Positions 1 to 18,056 of a stretch of 64,000 bases of DNA are shown here, piece after piece. Numbering within the stretch: the stretch's first letter is position 1; each line of letters starts with the position of its first letter. Source of the stretch: Pseudomonas parafulva NBRC 16636 = DSM 17004 (GTDB taxonomy: Bacteria; Pseudomonadota; Gammaproteobacteria; Pseudomonadales; Pseudomonadaceae); assembly GCF_000730645.1 (NCBI RefSeq), contig NZ_BBIU01000011.1:62001-126000 (forward strand), in the 5' to 3' direction. A program made the position numbers and the translations under genes. A model generated the notes under the pieces. The model was not told where the DNA came from, searched no databases, and worked only from the letters and a program-made list of their open reading frames with translations.

Positions 1-1021
<1,021 letters not shown>

Positions 1022-1044
1022 TTATTGCTGCACAGGGACAATCA

Positions 1045-1941
1045 ATGCTTAGCCGTTGGGAAGGCATAGACGAATTCGTTGCGGTGGCCGAGTCTGGCCA
1101 GTTCACGGCGGCGGCCGAACGCCTGGGGGTTTCGTCATCCCATGTGAGCCGCCAGATCGCCCGCCTTGAAGAGCGCGTACAAACACGCCTGCTGTACCGC
1201 AGTACCCGCCGGGTGACGCTGACGGAGGCGGGGCAGACCTTTTTGCAGCATTGCCAGCGCCTGCAAGACGGCCGCGAGGAAGCGCTGCGCGCCATGGGTG
1301 ACCTGGCCAGCGAGCCCAAGGGGCTGCTGCGCATGACCTGCGCGGTGGCGTATGGCGAGCGGTTTATCGTGCCGCTGGTGACGCGTTTCATGGCCCTGTA
1401 CCCGCAGTTGCGGGTGGACGTGGAACTGAGCAACCACACCCTCGACCTGGTGCATCACGGCATGGACCTGGCGATAAGGCTGGGCCGCCTGGCCGACTCT
1501 CGCCTGGTGGCCACGCGCCTGGCGCCACGGCGCATGTACCTGTGTGCCTCACCCGCCTACCTTGAACGCTACGGCAGGCCACACAGCGTGTCCGAGCTCG
1601 CCCGCCACAACTGCCTGATCGGCAGCTCGGACGTGTGGGCGCTGCAGCTGGAAGGGCGCGAGCTCAGCCAACGGGTGCAAGGCAACTGGCGCTGCAACAG
1701 CGGGCAGGCAGTGCTGGATGCTGCGCTGCAGGGGATCGGGTTGTGCCAGTTGCCGGACTACTACGTGCTGGAGCACCTGAACACTGGGGCGCTGGTGTCA
1801 CTGCTGGAGGCACACCAGCCGCCGAATACGGCAGTGTGGGCGCTGTATCCACAGCAACGGCACTTGTCGCCGAAGGTGCGGCGGTTGGTGGATTACCTGA
1901 AGCAAGGGTTGACGGGGTTGCCGGAGTATCGTTTCGGCTGA
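1045..1941 (+). CDS. LysR-family transcriptional regulator
   Basis: A 298-residue DNA-binding regulator. The N-terminal winged helix-turn-helix (about residues 5-62) reads GQFTAAAERLGVSSSHVSRQ followed by RLLYRSTRRVTLTEAG-like sequence, as in LysR proteins. The remainder is the periplasmic-binding-protein-like effector domain. ATG at 1045 follows an AGGGAC ribosome binding site. It is divergent from the formaldehyde dehydrogenase gene, so control of that gene or of itself is plausible, but the effector cannot be read from sequence. Length is normal for the family. Confidence 0.9.
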   Translation: MLSRWEGIDEFVAVAESGQFTAAAERLGVSSSHVSRQIARLEERVQTRLLYRSTRRVTLTEAGQTFLQHCQRLQDGREEALRAMGDLASEPKGLLRMTCAVAYGERFIVPLVTRFMALYPQLRVDVELSNHTLDLVHHGMDLAIRLGRLADSRLVATRLAPRRMYLCASPAYLERYGRPHSVSELARHNCLIGSSDVWALQLEGRELSQRVQGNWRCNSGQAVLDAALQGIGLCQLPDYYVLEHLNTGALVSLLEAHQPPNTAVWALYPQQRHLSPKVRRLVDYLKQGLTGLPEYRFG

Positions 1942-1969
1942 AGGGGTGTGCTGCTAATACTGGCGACCA

Positions 1970-2677
1970 TCAGCGCCTACCCGCCCAGCGCTGGCGCAAC
2001 CATTCCAGGTCTTCGGGGCGCGTGACCTTGATGTTGTCACTGCGCCCTTCGACCAGCCTCGGCGCCTGGCCGGACCATTCGATGGCCGAGGCCTCATCGG
2101 TCACTACCACATCAGACACCAGGCACTCGGCCAACGCCCGGTGCAATGCCCCAAGGCGGAACATCTGCGGCGTGTAAGCCTGCCAGATGGTGCTGCGGTC
2201 CACGGTAGCGCTCACCCGGCCATCGCTGTCGGCACGCTTGAGGGTGTCGCGCGCCGGCACCGCCAGCAGCCCCCCCACCGGGTCGTCTGCCAGCTCCGAC
2301 AACAACTTGTCCAGGTCGCTGCGTGCAAGGTTCGGCCGCGCCGCATCGTGGACCAGCACCCAGTCGCTGTCCGAGGCCCCCTGGGCATGCAGCAGCAACA
2401 AAGCATTCAGCACCGAGTCCGCACGCTCACGACCGCCATCGGCGCGCCGTATGCGCGCGTCATTGGCACACGGCAGGCCAGGCCAATAGGGGTCATCTTC
2501 GGCAACACTCACCACCACCCCGCTTAACGTGGGGTGGCCCAGGAAACAGTCGAGGCTGTGCTCAAGAATAGTCTTGCCGGCCAGCTCAAGGTATTGCTTG
2601 GGGCGGTCGGCAGCCATGCGGGCACCCACGCCGGCAGCCGGGATCACGGCCCAGAAGGCCGGTAGATGCGCGTTCAT
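1970..2677 (-). CDS. ispD: 2-C-methyl-D-erythritol 4-phosphate cytidylyltransferase
   Basis: Third step of the MEP isoprenoid pathway: couples CTP with methylerythritol 4-phosphate. The 235-residue protein has the nucleotidyltransferase P-loop-like motif FWAVIPAAGVGARMAADRPKQY near the N-terminus (residues 8-29), VLVHDAARPN in the middle, and VTRPEDLEWL at the C-terminus. Its ATG overlaps the ftsB stop by 4 nt (ATGA at 2674-2677), indicating translational coupling. The ftsB-ispD pairing is standard in gammaproteobacteria. The gene converges with the LysR gene, leaving 28 nt between them with no obvious terminator. Confidence 0.96.
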   Translation of the reverse strand: MNAHLPAFWAVIPAAGVGARMAADRPKQYLELAGKTILEHSLDCFLGHPTLSGVVVSVAEDDPYWPGLPCANDARIRRADGGRERADSVLNALLLLHAQGASDSDWVLVHDAARPNLARSDLDKLLSELADDPVGGLLAVPARDTLKRADSDGRVSATVDRSTIWQAYTPQMFRLGALHRALAECLVSDVVVTDEASAIEWSGQAPRLVEGRSDNIKVTRPEDLEWLRQRWAGRR

Positions 2678-2958
2678 TTCTGCGGCAACTGGAAGAGGGT
2701 CTCGCCCTCCTTGACCATTCCCAATTCATGACGAGCCCGTTCTTCGACGGTCTCCATGCCCTTCTTCAGCTCCAGCACTTCGGCATCGAGCACGCGGTTA
2801 CGCTCGAGCAGGCGCTCGTTTTCGGCGTGCTGCTCTTCGATCTGCTGCTTGAGCTCGGCCACCTGCGCCAGGCTGCCATTGCCCACCCACAAGCGGTACT
2901 GCAGGCCACCCAGCAGCAAAAGCAGGACCAGGAACAACCAATAAGGACTGCGCATCAA
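2674..2958 (-). CDS. ftsB: Cell division protein FtsB
   Basis: A small bitopic inner-membrane protein of the FtsQ-FtsL-FtsB divisome complex. The 94-residue product has a short cytoplasmic start, one membrane segment (SPYWLFLVLLLLLGGLQYRL, residues 4-23) and then a periplasmic coiled coil rich in E, L and K (about residues 32-75), ending with the EERARHELGMVKEGET signature. It overlaps ispD by 4 nt. A hairpin at 3007-3028 separates it from eno upstream. Length and architecture match the family. Confidence 0.95.
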   Translation of the reverse strand: MMRSPYWLFLVLLLLLGGLQYRLWVGNGSLAQVAELKQQIEEQHAENERLLERNRVLDAEVLELKKGMETVEERARHELGMVKEGETLFQLPQK

Positions 2959-3006
2959 GATATCCAGGTTGAAAGACCCTGTCGGTTCAGGGGCTCGGAT
3001 AGCACA

Positions 3007-3028
3007 AAGCCTGGCCGAGGCCAGGCTT
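3007..3028 (-). terminator. Hairpin between eno and ftsB (weak terminator or attenuator)
   Basis: Perfect inverted repeat AAGCCTGG/CCAGGCTT around CCGAGG. On the minus strand it is followed by TTTGTGCT, a poor U-run. It may be a leaky terminator that lowers ftsB-ispD expression relative to the abundant enolase. Confidence 0.45.
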
Positions 3029-3113
3029 CGTAAACAGAAACCCGTTGGGCTACAGGCACATTCAGTACGCGTGTGCCTGCAGCGGCGGCTGCTGCCTTTT
3101 TACCATCTCTTGC

Positions 3114-4521
<1,408 letters not shown>

Positions 4522-4555
4522 TAGGTCGGGCGCTACTTTACCCGAGAAACGCGCT

Positions 4556-7054
<2,499 letters not shown>

Positions 7055-7303
7055 TTAAGGCGGCCAGCGCCGCCGGAGAAAGCGAAGGAAGGCCGAAGCC
7101 TCCGATCACCTGCGTCAATCACAGTGCATCTCGAAAAACTGCCGCGTCTGTACAGACCAGGGGTATCCCCGGCATGGAGCTCGCTCGTCATTTCTCAGAA
7201 TCAGCCCAGCAAAAAACTGCTTGGTAATCGGCAACCCCTGTGTTTTCGCGGAACCCACAGAAGCTGTATCAAGAAGGGAGGGTAGTCTACCCGAATGTAC
7301 CCA

Positions 7304-8587
7304 TCAGCTCAAACCTTGCGCGTTGCTCGGCAGTAGCCATTGCAGCTGGCAATCGCCCCGCCCCAGGCCTGGCAGGTTGGCGACCGCCAGCAGCTGCTCG
7401 CCCTGGTACAGCAACGGCAGGCGCGCGCGCAGAAAGTGCGGCACTTGCAGCTCGTTGAGCAGGCGCTTGAGATCACGCCGCCCCCGCCCGGGGACGTCCA
7501 GCACTTCGCCACCCTGGCGGTAGGCAATGCGCAGGCCTGCCAGCGCGGCTGCGCCAACAAGTCGCACGCAGCCGTTACCAGGCAACGCCAGAGGCGCCCC
7601 GGCATCCGCCCAGCTCAGGCCGCCTGCAGGCTGTCGCAACCAATCACCACTCAGCCACCAGATACGCCCCTGACTGCGCACCAGCTGCCCATCGGCAAGC
7701 CGCCACACGGGCTGGGCATCGGCTGCGGCGTCGCGCAAATCTGCCCACCCGGCCCAATGACGCGTATCGGGCAGTCGGGTACGGCTGCTGAGCCAGTATT
7801 CCAAGGCGTTACGCTGCCGCGCGGGCGACAGCGCCCCCAGGCTGGCCAGCGCCAGCGAGTCCAGCCCTGGCCAGGTGCCCGGTGCCCCTTGCGCGGCCGA
7901 TGACAGGTCGGCCCGGGCCAGCTCTTCGAGCAAGCCCAAGGCTTCGCCCAGGTGCTCGGCGGCGCGGGCGAGGCTCTGGCCGGCCTGGGGCCAGCGCCGC
8001 TCAAGCACCGGTACCACTTCAGCACGCAGGTAGTTGCGAGCGTACTGGAGATCGCTGTTGGAAGGGTCTTCAACCCAGGCCAGGCCACGCGCCTTGGCAT
8101 AGCCTTGCAACTGCTCCCGGGGGCAGCCCAGCAGCGGCCTGACCAGCACCCCCTGCCCCAGCGCGCGCTGTTTGGCCATGGCCGCCAGCCCCCGCAGGCC
8201 TGCGCCGCGCAACAACCGAAACAGCACAGTCTCGGCCTGGTCATCCAGGTGCTGCCCGGTGAACAGGATGTCACCCTGCCCCATGAACGCTTCAAAGGCG
8301 GCGTAACGCGCATCGCGGGCGGCTTGTTCCAGGCTGGCGCCGCGCACGACGTCGACGTGAATAACGCGCAGTTCGACACCCAGGTGGTCGCAGGTGCGCT
8401 GGCAATGGGCAGGCCAGGCATCGGCAGCCGCCTGCAGGCCATGATGAACGTGAACGGCGCACAACGGTGGGCACGAATGCTGGCGGGCGTAAGCCGCCAG
8501 GCAGTGCAGGAGGACGGTGGAATCCAGGCCACCCGAAAAGGCGATGTACCAGTGAGGGGCGGTTACCCAGGGGGTTGGGTCGATCAT
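7304..8587 (-). CDS. tilS: tRNA(Ile)-lysidine synthetase
   Basis: Adds lysine to C34 of the minor tRNA(Ile) CAU anticodon so that it reads AUA codons. The 427-residue product starts MIDPTPWVTAPHWYIAFSGG and contains the PP-loop ATP pyrophosphatase motif AFSGGLDSTVLLH (residues 16-28), the GQHLDDQAETVLFRLLRG element and a C-terminal substrate-binding domain (DLKRLLNELQVP). I chose ATG 8587 over the in-frame start at 8605 because the latter runs into the REP repeat at 8606. Confidence 0.94.
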   Translation of the reverse strand: MIDPTPWVTAPHWYIAFSGGLDSTVLLHCLAAYARQHSCPPLCAVHVHHGLQAAADAWPAHCQRTCDHLGVELRVIHVDVVRGASLEQAARDARYAAFEAFMGQGDILFTGQHLDDQAETVLFRLLRGAGLRGLAAMAKQRALGQGVLVRPLLGCPREQLQGYAKARGLAWVEDPSNSDLQYARNYLRAEVVPVLERRWPQAGQSLARAAEHLGEALGLLEELARADLSSAAQGAPGTWPGLDSLALASLGALSPARQRNALEYWLSSRTRLPDTRHWAGWADLRDAAADAQPVWRLADGQLVRSQGRIWWLSGDWLRQPAGGLSWADAGAPLALPGNGCVRLVGAAALAGLRIAYRQGGEVLDVPGRGRRDLKRLLNELQVPHFLRARLPLLYQGEQLLAVANLPGLGRGDCQLQWLLPSNAQGLS

Positions 8588-8605
8588 CAGGGCCTCTGAA
8601 ACCAC

Positions 8606-8664
8606 TCGCGGGTGACCCCGCCCCTACAGGCAATACCTGTCTGTAGAGGCGGGGTCACCCGCGA
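8606..8664. repeat. Inverted pair of P. putida-type REP elements
   Basis: Two 24-nt arms (8606-8629 and 8641-8664) are reverse complements with one mismatch, spaced by 11 nt. The core CGCGGGTGACCCCGCCCCTA resembles the repetitive extragenic palindrome I know from P. putida, which has GCGGGT...ACCCGC and ends CTACAGG. The element lies in the accA-tilS gap, the usual extragenic position, and could terminate or stabilise accA mRNA. It supports the P. putida-group assignment. Confidence 0.8.
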
Positions 8665-8705
8665 TAACCGGCAACGCCGGTGCCATTACCTGACAGCCGG
8701 AATAA

Positions 8706-9653
8706 TCAGACGCCGTAGCTCATCAAGCGGTCGTAGCGACGCGCCAGCAGCGCGTCGTGATCGAGCTTGCCCAGGATGTCCAGCTGCTGCACCAGGTCGG
8801 CACGAATGCTTTCAGACATGGCAGCCGGGTCGCGGTGGGCGCCGCCCAGCGGCTCCTCGATGACCTTGTCGACGATATTCAGGCTCTTCAGGCGCTCGGC
8901 GGTGATACCCATGGCTTCAGCCGCGTCAGCCGCTTTGTCGGCAGTCTTCCATAGAATGGAGGCGCAGCCTTCAGGCGAGATCACCGAGTAGGTGGAGTAC
9001 TGCAGCATGTTCAGCTGGTCGCACACACCAATGGCCAGCGCGCCGCCGGAACCACCCTCACCGATCACGGTGGCGATGATCGGGGTTTTCAGGCGGGCCA
9101 TGACGCGCAGGTTCCAGGCGATGGCTTCGCTCTGGTTGCGCTCTTCGGCGTCGATGCCAGGGTAGGCACCCGGGGTATCGATGAAGGTCAGGATCGGCAT
9201 GCGGAAGCGCTCGGCCATTTCCATCAGACGGCAGGCCTTGCGGTAGCCCTCGGGGCGTGGCATGCCGAAGTTGCGGCGCACCTTCTCGCGCACTTCGCGG
9301 CCTTTCTGATGGCCGATGACCATCACGGGTTTGCCGTCCAGGCGCGCAGTACCACCAACAATGGCAGCATCGTCGGAGAAATGGCGATCGCCGTGCAGTT
9401 CTTCGAATTCGGTGAAGATGTGTTCCAGGTAGTCCAGGGTGTAGGGACGACGTGGGTGACGGGCCAGGCGAGCGATCTGCCAGCTGGTGAGGTTGCCGAA
9501 GATGCTTTCGGTCAGGGTATTGCTCTTGTCTTGCAGACGGGCAATTTCATCGCTGATATTCAGCGAATTGTCGTTGCCTACCAGGCGCAGGCCTTCGATC
9601 TTGGCTTGCAGGTCGGCAATCGGCTGTTCGAAATCGAGAAAATTCGGGTTCAT
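8706..9653 (-). CDS. accA: Acetyl-CoA carboxylase carboxyltransferase subunit alpha
   Basis: Half of the carboxyltransferase that makes malonyl-CoA for fatty acid synthesis, working with AccD. The 315-residue protein starts [20 protein letters not shown] (helical N-terminus) and contains the crotonase-type core with [51 protein letters not shown] and [16 protein letters not shown]. An in-frame start two codons upstream (9659) is possible. It lies between dnaE and tilS as in other Pseudomonas genomes. Confidence 0.97.
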   Translation of the reverse strand: MNPNFLDFEQPIADLQAKIEGLRLVGNDNSLNISDEIARLQDKSNTLTESIFGNLTSWQIARLARHPRRPYTLDYLEHIFTEFEELHGDRHFSDDAAIVGGTARLDGKPVMVIGHQKGREVREKVRRNFGMPRPEGYRKACRLMEMAERFRMPILTFIDTPGAYPGIDAEERNQSEAIAWNLRVMARLKTPIIATVIGEGGSGGALAIGVCDQLNMLQYSTYSVISPEGCASILWKTADKAADAAEAMGITAERLKSLNIVDKVIEEPLGGAHRDPAAMSESIRADLVQQLDILGKLDHDALLARRYDRLMSYGV

Positions 9654-9758
9654 AGTCATCCGTCTTGGGTCTACGGCCAGGCGGCCGGCCGGTTGATCCG
9701 TTTGGCGCCATACCTTAAGGGATCAGGCGCATTCAGGTCGAGATTAAATTTGGTCGGT

Positions 9759-13283
<3,525 letters not shown>

Positions 13284-13369
13284 GGAAGATCCTGTAGCAG
13301 TGCTGAACGACAAGGGCGCAATTGTAGCGTAGTTGCGAAGGGATGTTGGGCCGCGCGGCTGGCCCCTGA

Positions 13370-13993
13370 TCAGATCAGCGAATCGACCACGCCGTCACGC
13401 GCTTCCCAGGCCGCACGCACGGGGGCAAACGAGCGACGATGAATGGGCGTAGGCCCCAGGCGCGCGAGCGCTTCGAGGTGCACAGGCGTCGGGTAGCCCT
13501 TGTGCCCACCCATGCCGTAGCCCGGGTAAATGAGCTCGAAGGCTGCCATCTCCCGGTCGCGGCTCACCTTGGCCAGGATTGAGGCAGCGGCAATGGCCGG
13601 CACCTTGGCATCCCCCTGCACAACGGGTGCGCAGGGTACGGCCAGGCGTGGGCAGCGGTTGCCGTCGATCAGGGCCATGTTGGGGGTGATGTGCAAGCCC
13701 TCGACTGCACGCTGCATGGCCAGCAGGGTGGCGTGCAGAATGTTCAGGCGGTCGATTTCCTCGACTTCAGCGCGGGCAATGCAAAAGCTCAGGGCTTTTT
13801 CGCAGATTTCGTCGAACAGCGCCTCACGGCGGGCTTCAGTCAGCTTTTTCGAATCGTTAAGGCCCAGGATCGGGCGCAATGGGTCAAGGATCACTGCCGC
13901 CGTGACCACTGCACCGCACAACGGGCCACGGCCCACTTCATCGACACCGGCAACCAAGTCTTCGACCAGGTTGAAGTCCAGCCCTATCTGCAT
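13370..13993 (-). CDS. rnhB: Ribonuclease HII
   Basis: Cleaves RNA in RNA-DNA hybrids and removes single ribonucleotides from DNA. The 207-residue protein starts [32 protein letters not shown] carries the conserved Asp-Glu pair, [12 protein letters not shown] follows, and [13 protein letters not shown] supplies later catalytic residues. A longer in-frame ORF to 14179 overlaps lpxB antiphase and was trimmed. The start is 1 nt from the lpxB stop, so the two are co-translated or coupled. Confidence 0.96.
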   Translation of the reverse strand: MQIGLDFNLVEDLVAGVDEVGRGPLCGAVVTAAVILDPLRPILGLNDSKKLTEARREALFDEICEKALSFCIARAEVEEIDRLNILHATLLAMQRAVEGLHITPNMALIDGNRCPRLAVPCAPVVQGDAKVPAIAAASILAKVSRDREMAAFELIYPGYGMGGHKGYPTPVHLEALARLGPTPIHRRSFAPVRAAWEARDGVVDSLI

Positions 13994-13994
13994 C

Positions 13995-15122
13995 TCAACG
14001 CCTCTCCAGCAAAGCCAGCACCGCGTCGGCGGCCTGGTTGGAGGCGTCGCGACGCAGGGTGCGGTGAATTTCGTCGAAGCGCTCGGTCTGCAGGCTGCCA
14101 TCGCGCACCAGTGGCGCCAGTGTGGCGGCCAGCGCTTCGCTGGTGGCTGCGTCCTGCAGCAACTCAGGCACCAGCTCACGCTGGGCCAGCAGGTTGGGCA
14201 ACGACACGTACGGGCTTTTCACCAGGCGCTTGAGTATCCAGTAGGTCAGCGGCGCAAGGCGATAAGCCACCACCATAGGGCGCTTGAACAGCAATGCCTC
14301 CAGGGTGGCGGTGCCCGAAGCGATCAACACCGCGTCACAGGCCGCCAGGGCCTGGTGCGACTTGCCATCAAGCAGCGTCAATGCAAGCTGCCGGCCGCTC
14401 AGCATCTGCTCGACCTGGGCGCGGCGGCTAGCATTGGCGCAGGGCAGCACAAAGCGTACCCCCGGCACCCGTTCGCTCAGGCGCTGGGCTGCATCCAGGA
14501 ACAACGCCCCCAAGCGACCCACTTCCCCGCCACGGCTGCCTGGCATCAGCGCAACCACCGGCCCGTCACCCAAGCCGAGGGCGGCACGGGCAGCAGCGCG
14601 GTCGCACTCCAAAGGAATGGTGTCGGCCAGCGGGTGGCCGACGAACCGCACCGGTACGCCCTGCTCTTCATAGAAGCGCGCCTCGAAGGGCAGCAGCGTC
14701 AGCATCAGGTCGCAGCCCTGGCGAATCTTCAGTACACGCTTCTGACGCCAGGCCCACACGGACGGGCTCACATAGTGCACGGTCTTGATACCGGCCTGGC
14801 GCAGCTTGAGTTCGATCGTCAGGTTGAAATCAGGGGCGTCGATGCCGATGAACGCATCCGGCTTCTGCTCGATCAGGGTCTGGATCAGCAGCTTGCGGCG
14901 CTTGAGCAGTTCGCGCAGACGGCCCAGCACTTCCACCAGCCCCATCACCGCAAGGCGCTCCATGGGGAAGTAGGACTGCAGGCCCTCGGCTTCCATGAGC
15001 GGGCCACCGACACCGATGAAGCGCACATCGGGGTGACGCACCTTGAGTGCGCGCATCAAGCCCGAGCCAAGAATGTCGCCGCTGGCCTCACCCGCGACCA
15101 AGGCTATGCAAAGCTGGGCCAT
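13995..15122 (-). CDS. lpxB: Lipid-A-disaccharide synthase
   Basis: GT19 glycosyltransferase joining UDP-2,3-diacylglucosamine and lipid X to form the lipid A disaccharide at the inner membrane. The 375-residue product has the N-terminal [20 protein letters not shown] motif, [22 protein letters not shown] and [12 protein letters not shown], and late [19 protein letters not shown]. It sits one base after the lpxA stop within the lpxD-fabZ-lpxA-lpxB cluster. Confidence 0.97.
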   Translation of the reverse strand: MAQLCIALVAGEASGDILGSGLMRALKVRHPDVRFIGVGGPLMEAEGLQSYFPMERLAVMGLVEVLGRLRELLKRRKLLIQTLIEQKPDAFIGIDAPDFNLTIELKLRQAGIKTVHYVSPSVWAWRQKRVLKIRQGCDLMLTLLPFEARFYEEQGVPVRFVGHPLADTIPLECDRAAARAALGLGDGPVVALMPGSRGGEVGRLGALFLDAAQRLSERVPGVRFVLPCANASRRAQVEQMLSGRQLALTLLDGKSHQALAACDAVLIASGTATLEALLFKRPMVVAYRLAPLTYWILKRLVKSPYVSLPNLLAQRELVPELLQDAATSEALAATLAPLVRDGSLQTERFDEIHRTLRRDASNQAADAVLALLERR

Positions 15123-15123
15123 A

Positions 15124-15900
15124 TCAGCGGGTGATGCCGCGGGCAGAGCTCACGATCGACTGACGGAACAGTTCGACCTCAGGGTACTGCGCAGCCGGTG
15201 CCTGCAACTCGCGCAGGGCATCTTCGACAGTCAGGCCCTGGCGGTACACGATCTTATAGCAGCGACGCAGCACGTGGATGACCTCGTCACTAAAACCGCG
15301 GCGGCGCATGCCCTCGAAGTTCATGCTGCGGGCTTCAGCCGGGCTGCCGAACACCGTGACGAAAGCCGGCACATCTTTGCCAATGGCGGTGCCCATGCCG
15401 GAAAACGCGTGGGCCCCGATGTGGCAATACTGGTGCACCAGTGTGAAACCGGACAGGATCGCCCAGTCGCCCACGTGCACATGGCCTGCCAGCGCCGTGT
15501 TGTTGACCAGAATGCAGTGGCTGCCGATGACGCTGTCATGGCCGATGTGGGCATAGGCCATGATCAGGTTGTGGTCGCCCACGGTGGTTTCGGCGCGGTC
15601 CTGCACGGTGCCGCGGTGAATGGTCACACCCTCGCGGATCACGTTGTGATCGCCAATCACCAGGCGGGTCGGCTCGCCTTTGTATTTCAGGTCCGGGGTG
15701 TCTTCGCCAATCGACGAAAACTGAAAGATACGGTTGTGCTTGCCGATGCGGGTCGGGCCTTTGAGCACAACATGCGGGCCGATGACCGTGCCCTCCCCGA
15801 TTTCGACATCGGGGCCAACGATCGACCAGGGGCCGACCTCGACGCCATCGGCCAGCCTGGCCGATGGATCGATAATGGCCCGAGGATCAATCAAATTCAT
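15124..15900 (-). CDS. lpxA: Acyl-ACP--UDP-N-acetylglucosamine O-acyltransferase
   Basis: First enzyme of lipid A synthesis. The 258-residue protein starts [20 protein letters not shown] and shows the hexapeptide repeats of a left-handed parallel beta helix through about residue 185 (for example [20 protein letters not shown]). The catalytic His region is [19 protein letters not shown] 15900 overlaps the fabZ stop by 4 nt; a longer in-frame extension to 15966 lies inside fabZ and is rejected. Confidence 0.97.
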   Translation of the reverse strand: MNLIDPRAIIDPSARLADGVEVGPWSIVGPDVEIGEGTVIGPHVVLKGPTRIGKHNRIFQFSSIGEDTPDLKYKGEPTRLVIGDHNVIREGVTIHRGTVQDRAETTVGDHNLIMAYAHIGHDSVIGSHCILVNNTALAGHVHVGDWAILSGFTLVHQYCHIGAHAFSGMGTAIGKDVPAFVTVFGSPAEARSMNFEGMRRRGFSDEVIHVLRRCYKIVYRQGLTVEDALRELQAPAAQYPEVELFRQSIVSSARGITR

Positions 15901-16337
15901 AGGGAGCGTTCCGCGCAGGTGATCTCTGCCGAGCATACAGGCTTGCCGTCCACCAGGGCACGGCATTCGAACTTCCAGATCATGCTCTTGCGGCTGAGGA
16001 ACTTCGCCTCCAGCACCAGCTGGTCACCCGGCAGCACCGGCTGGCGGAAGCGCAGCTTGTCGGAGCCGACGAAGTAATACAGCGTGCCGTCGGCCGGCTT
16101 GGCATCCAGCATCTTGAAACCCAGGATACCGGCCGCCTGGGCCATGGCTTCGATGATCAGAACGCCCGGCATGATGGGGTGCGCCGGGAAATGGCCGTTG
16201 AAGAACGGCTCGTTGATGCTGACATTCTTGTAGGCACGAATGCTCTGGGCCTCGTAGTCCAGATCCGTCACACGGTCCACCAGCAGGAACGGGTAACGGT
16301 GAGGCAGGTATTCGCGAATCTCGTTGATGTCCATCAT
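15897..16337 (-). CDS. fabZ: 3-hydroxyacyl-ACP dehydratase FabZ
   Basis: Dehydrates beta-hydroxyacyl-ACP in fatty acid elongation. The 146-residue hotdog-fold protein starts [31 protein letters not shown] and [20 protein letters not shown] hold the catalytic His and Glu. An in-frame extension to 16406 has no family similarity. It competes with the neighbouring LpxA and LpxD for hydroxyacyl-ACP, which is why the grouping is conserved. Confidence 0.97.
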   Translation of the reverse strand: MMDINEIREYLPHRYPFLLVDRVTDLDYEAQSIRAYKNVSINEPFFNGHFPAHPIMPGVLIIEAMAQAAGILGFKMLDAKPADGTLYYFVGSDKLRFRQPVLPGDQLVLEAKFLSRKSMIWKFECRALVDGKPVCSAEITCAERSL

Positions 16338-16451
16338 TTCGGGGGGGAAGCCTGTAATAAGAATAGGGAGCGCAGGTGCTGACCACACGCTCCTTTTGCA
16401 ATCCAAAGAGGAGCCAGCTAGCGACTGTTCACTCTTGCTCAGAAAATGGTA

Positions 16452-17507
16452 TCAGCCTTCTGATGTCGGCCGGCCACCTGAGGTCACGGTATCGACGCGT
16501 TTTTCCAGCTGCTGGAGGCGCTTGGCCATGTCGTCCAGGTGACGGATACGCGCGGCGCTCTTGCGCCAGTCAGCCAGTGGCTGCATGGCAGTGCCGGATG
16601 AATAGGCGCCCGGCTCGGTGATGGAGCGGGTGACCATGGTCATGCCAGACACAAAAACGTTATCACAGACATCGATATGGCCAACCATGCCAACGCCCCC
16701 GGCAATGGTGCAGTGCTTGCCGATGCGCGTACTGCCGGAAATACCCACACACGCAGCCATGGCCGTGTGCTCACCAACGTGCACGTTGTGGGCAATCTGG
16801 ATCTGGTTGTCCAGCTTGACCCCATCGGCAATCACGGTATCGGACAGCGCGCCACGGTCGACCGCCGTATTGACGCCGATTTCAACATCATCGCCGATGC
16901 TCACGCCGCCAATCTGGGCGATCTTGCGCCATACGCCTTTTTCGTTGGCAAAGCCGAAGCCTTCACCGCCGATCACCGCACCCGACTGGATAACCACCCG
17001 CTTGCCGATGGTGACGTCGTGGTACAACGTGACCCGCGGGGCCAGCCAACCGCCCTCGCCGATGACGCAACGAGCACCGACCACGCAATGGGCACCAATG
17101 GTGACGTTGGCGCCGATGCACGCCCCGCTTTCAACGACTGCAAAAGGCCCGATACAGGCACTGGCATCCACCTGAGCATCCCCGGCCACCACGGCGCTGG
17201 GATGAACACCCGCCACAGCCTTGGGTTTTGGGTCGAACAGGTGGGAAATGCGTGCGTACGCCAGGTACGGGTCCGCCACGATCAGCGCGTGGCCGGCAAA
17301 GCCTTCTGCATCCGCCGCCTTGAGCAGCACGGCAGCCGCCTGGCAGTTGTCCAGGTACTTGCGGTACTGCGGGTTGGCGAGAAAGCTCAGCTGGCCGGGG
17401 CCGGCCTCCTGCAAGGTGGCCAGGCCGGTGATGTTCAGGTCACCAGGGCCCTTCAGGGTGGCCCCGAGGGCCTCGGCCAACTGGCCAAGCGTCATGGTCA
17501 GGGTCAT
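16452..17507 (-). CDS. lpxD: UDP-3-O-(3-hydroxyacyl)glucosamine N-acyltransferase
   Basis: Third committed acyltransfer of lipid A synthesis. The 351-residue protein has an N-terminal uridine-binding domain ([20 protein letters not shown], residues 25-44), then a long run of hexapeptide repeats (residues 100-310) with the catalytic His region [16 protein letters not shown], and a C-terminal helix. The start abuts the skp stop with 1 nt between. Confidence 0.97.
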   Translation of the reverse strand: MTLTMTLGQLAEALGATLKGPGDLNITGLATLQEAGPGQLSFLANPQYRKYLDNCQAAAVLLKAADAEGFAGHALIVADPYLAYARISHLFDPKPKAVAGVHPSAVVAGDAQVDASACIGPFAVVESGACIGANVTIGAHCVVGARCVIGEGGWLAPRVTLYHDVTIGKRVVIQSGAVIGGEGFGFANEKGVWRKIAQIGGVSIGDDVEIGVNTAVDRGALSDTVIADGVKLDNQIQIAHNVHVGEHTAMAACVGISGSTRIGKHCTIAGGVGMVGHIDVCDNVFVSGMTMVTRSITEPGAYSSGTAMQPLADWRKSAARIRHLDDMAKRLQQLEKRVDTVTSGGRPTSEG

Positions 17508-17508
17508 A

Positions 17509-18012
17509 TCAACGGGCTTGGTTCATGCGCTCGATAACCTGGCGGGTGATGTCGTACTGAGGTTTGACATCGATGACCGCGCCGCGCTCGAGCACCAGGT
17601 CAAAGCCACCTTTCTTGATGACTTCTTCCACCGCACCGTCCAGCTTGGGCTTGAGCTGCTTGAGCATGTCACGGTCGGCCACGGCCTTGGCTTCGTTGAG
17701 TTCCTTGGACTGGAACTGGAAGTCACGGGCTTTCTGCTTGAATTCAAGCTCCAGGCGCTCACGCTCAGGCTGCTGCATCTTGTCGCCGCCCTTGATCAGG
17801 CGATCCTGGATGCCCTTGGCGCTGCTTTCCAGGCTCTTGAGCTTGGTCAGCTGCGGGCCGAACTTTTTCTCGGCATCCACGGCGTACTTCTTGGCGGCGT
17901 CCGATTCCAGCAGGGCCATCTGATAGTTCAGAACGGCAACCTTCATTTCGGCGAAAGCCGGGGTGGCGACCAGCGCCGCGGCCACTACGGCCATTTGGGT
18001 CAACTTGCGCAC
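17509..18012 (-). CDS. skp: Periplasmic chaperone Skp/OmpH
   Basis: Holds unfolded outer-membrane proteins in the periplasm on the way to the BAM complex. The 167-residue protein has a cleavable signal peptide ([21 protein letters not shown]) followed by [21 protein letters not shown] and long amphipathic helices rich in K, E and Q, typical of the trimeric jellyfish fold. It lies between bamA and lpxD, the standard order. Confidence 0.95.
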   Translation of the reverse strand: MRKLTQMAVVAAALVATPAFAEMKVAVLNYQMALLESDAAKKYAVDAEKKFGPQLTKLKSLESSAKGIQDRLIKGGDKMQQPERERLELEFKQKARDFQFQSKELNEAKAVADRDMLKQLKPKLDGAVEEVIKKGGFDLVLERGAVIDVKPQYDITRQVIERMNQAR

Positions 18013-18056
18013 GATGAACTCCTGGATAAACCGTTGTCGTTAAGCAAGGGCCGACC

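Noticed and set aside
13530..15134. 534-codon plus-strand ORF across rnhB and lpxB
   Set aside because: Spans two well-identified genes on the opposite strand and has no recognisable motif.
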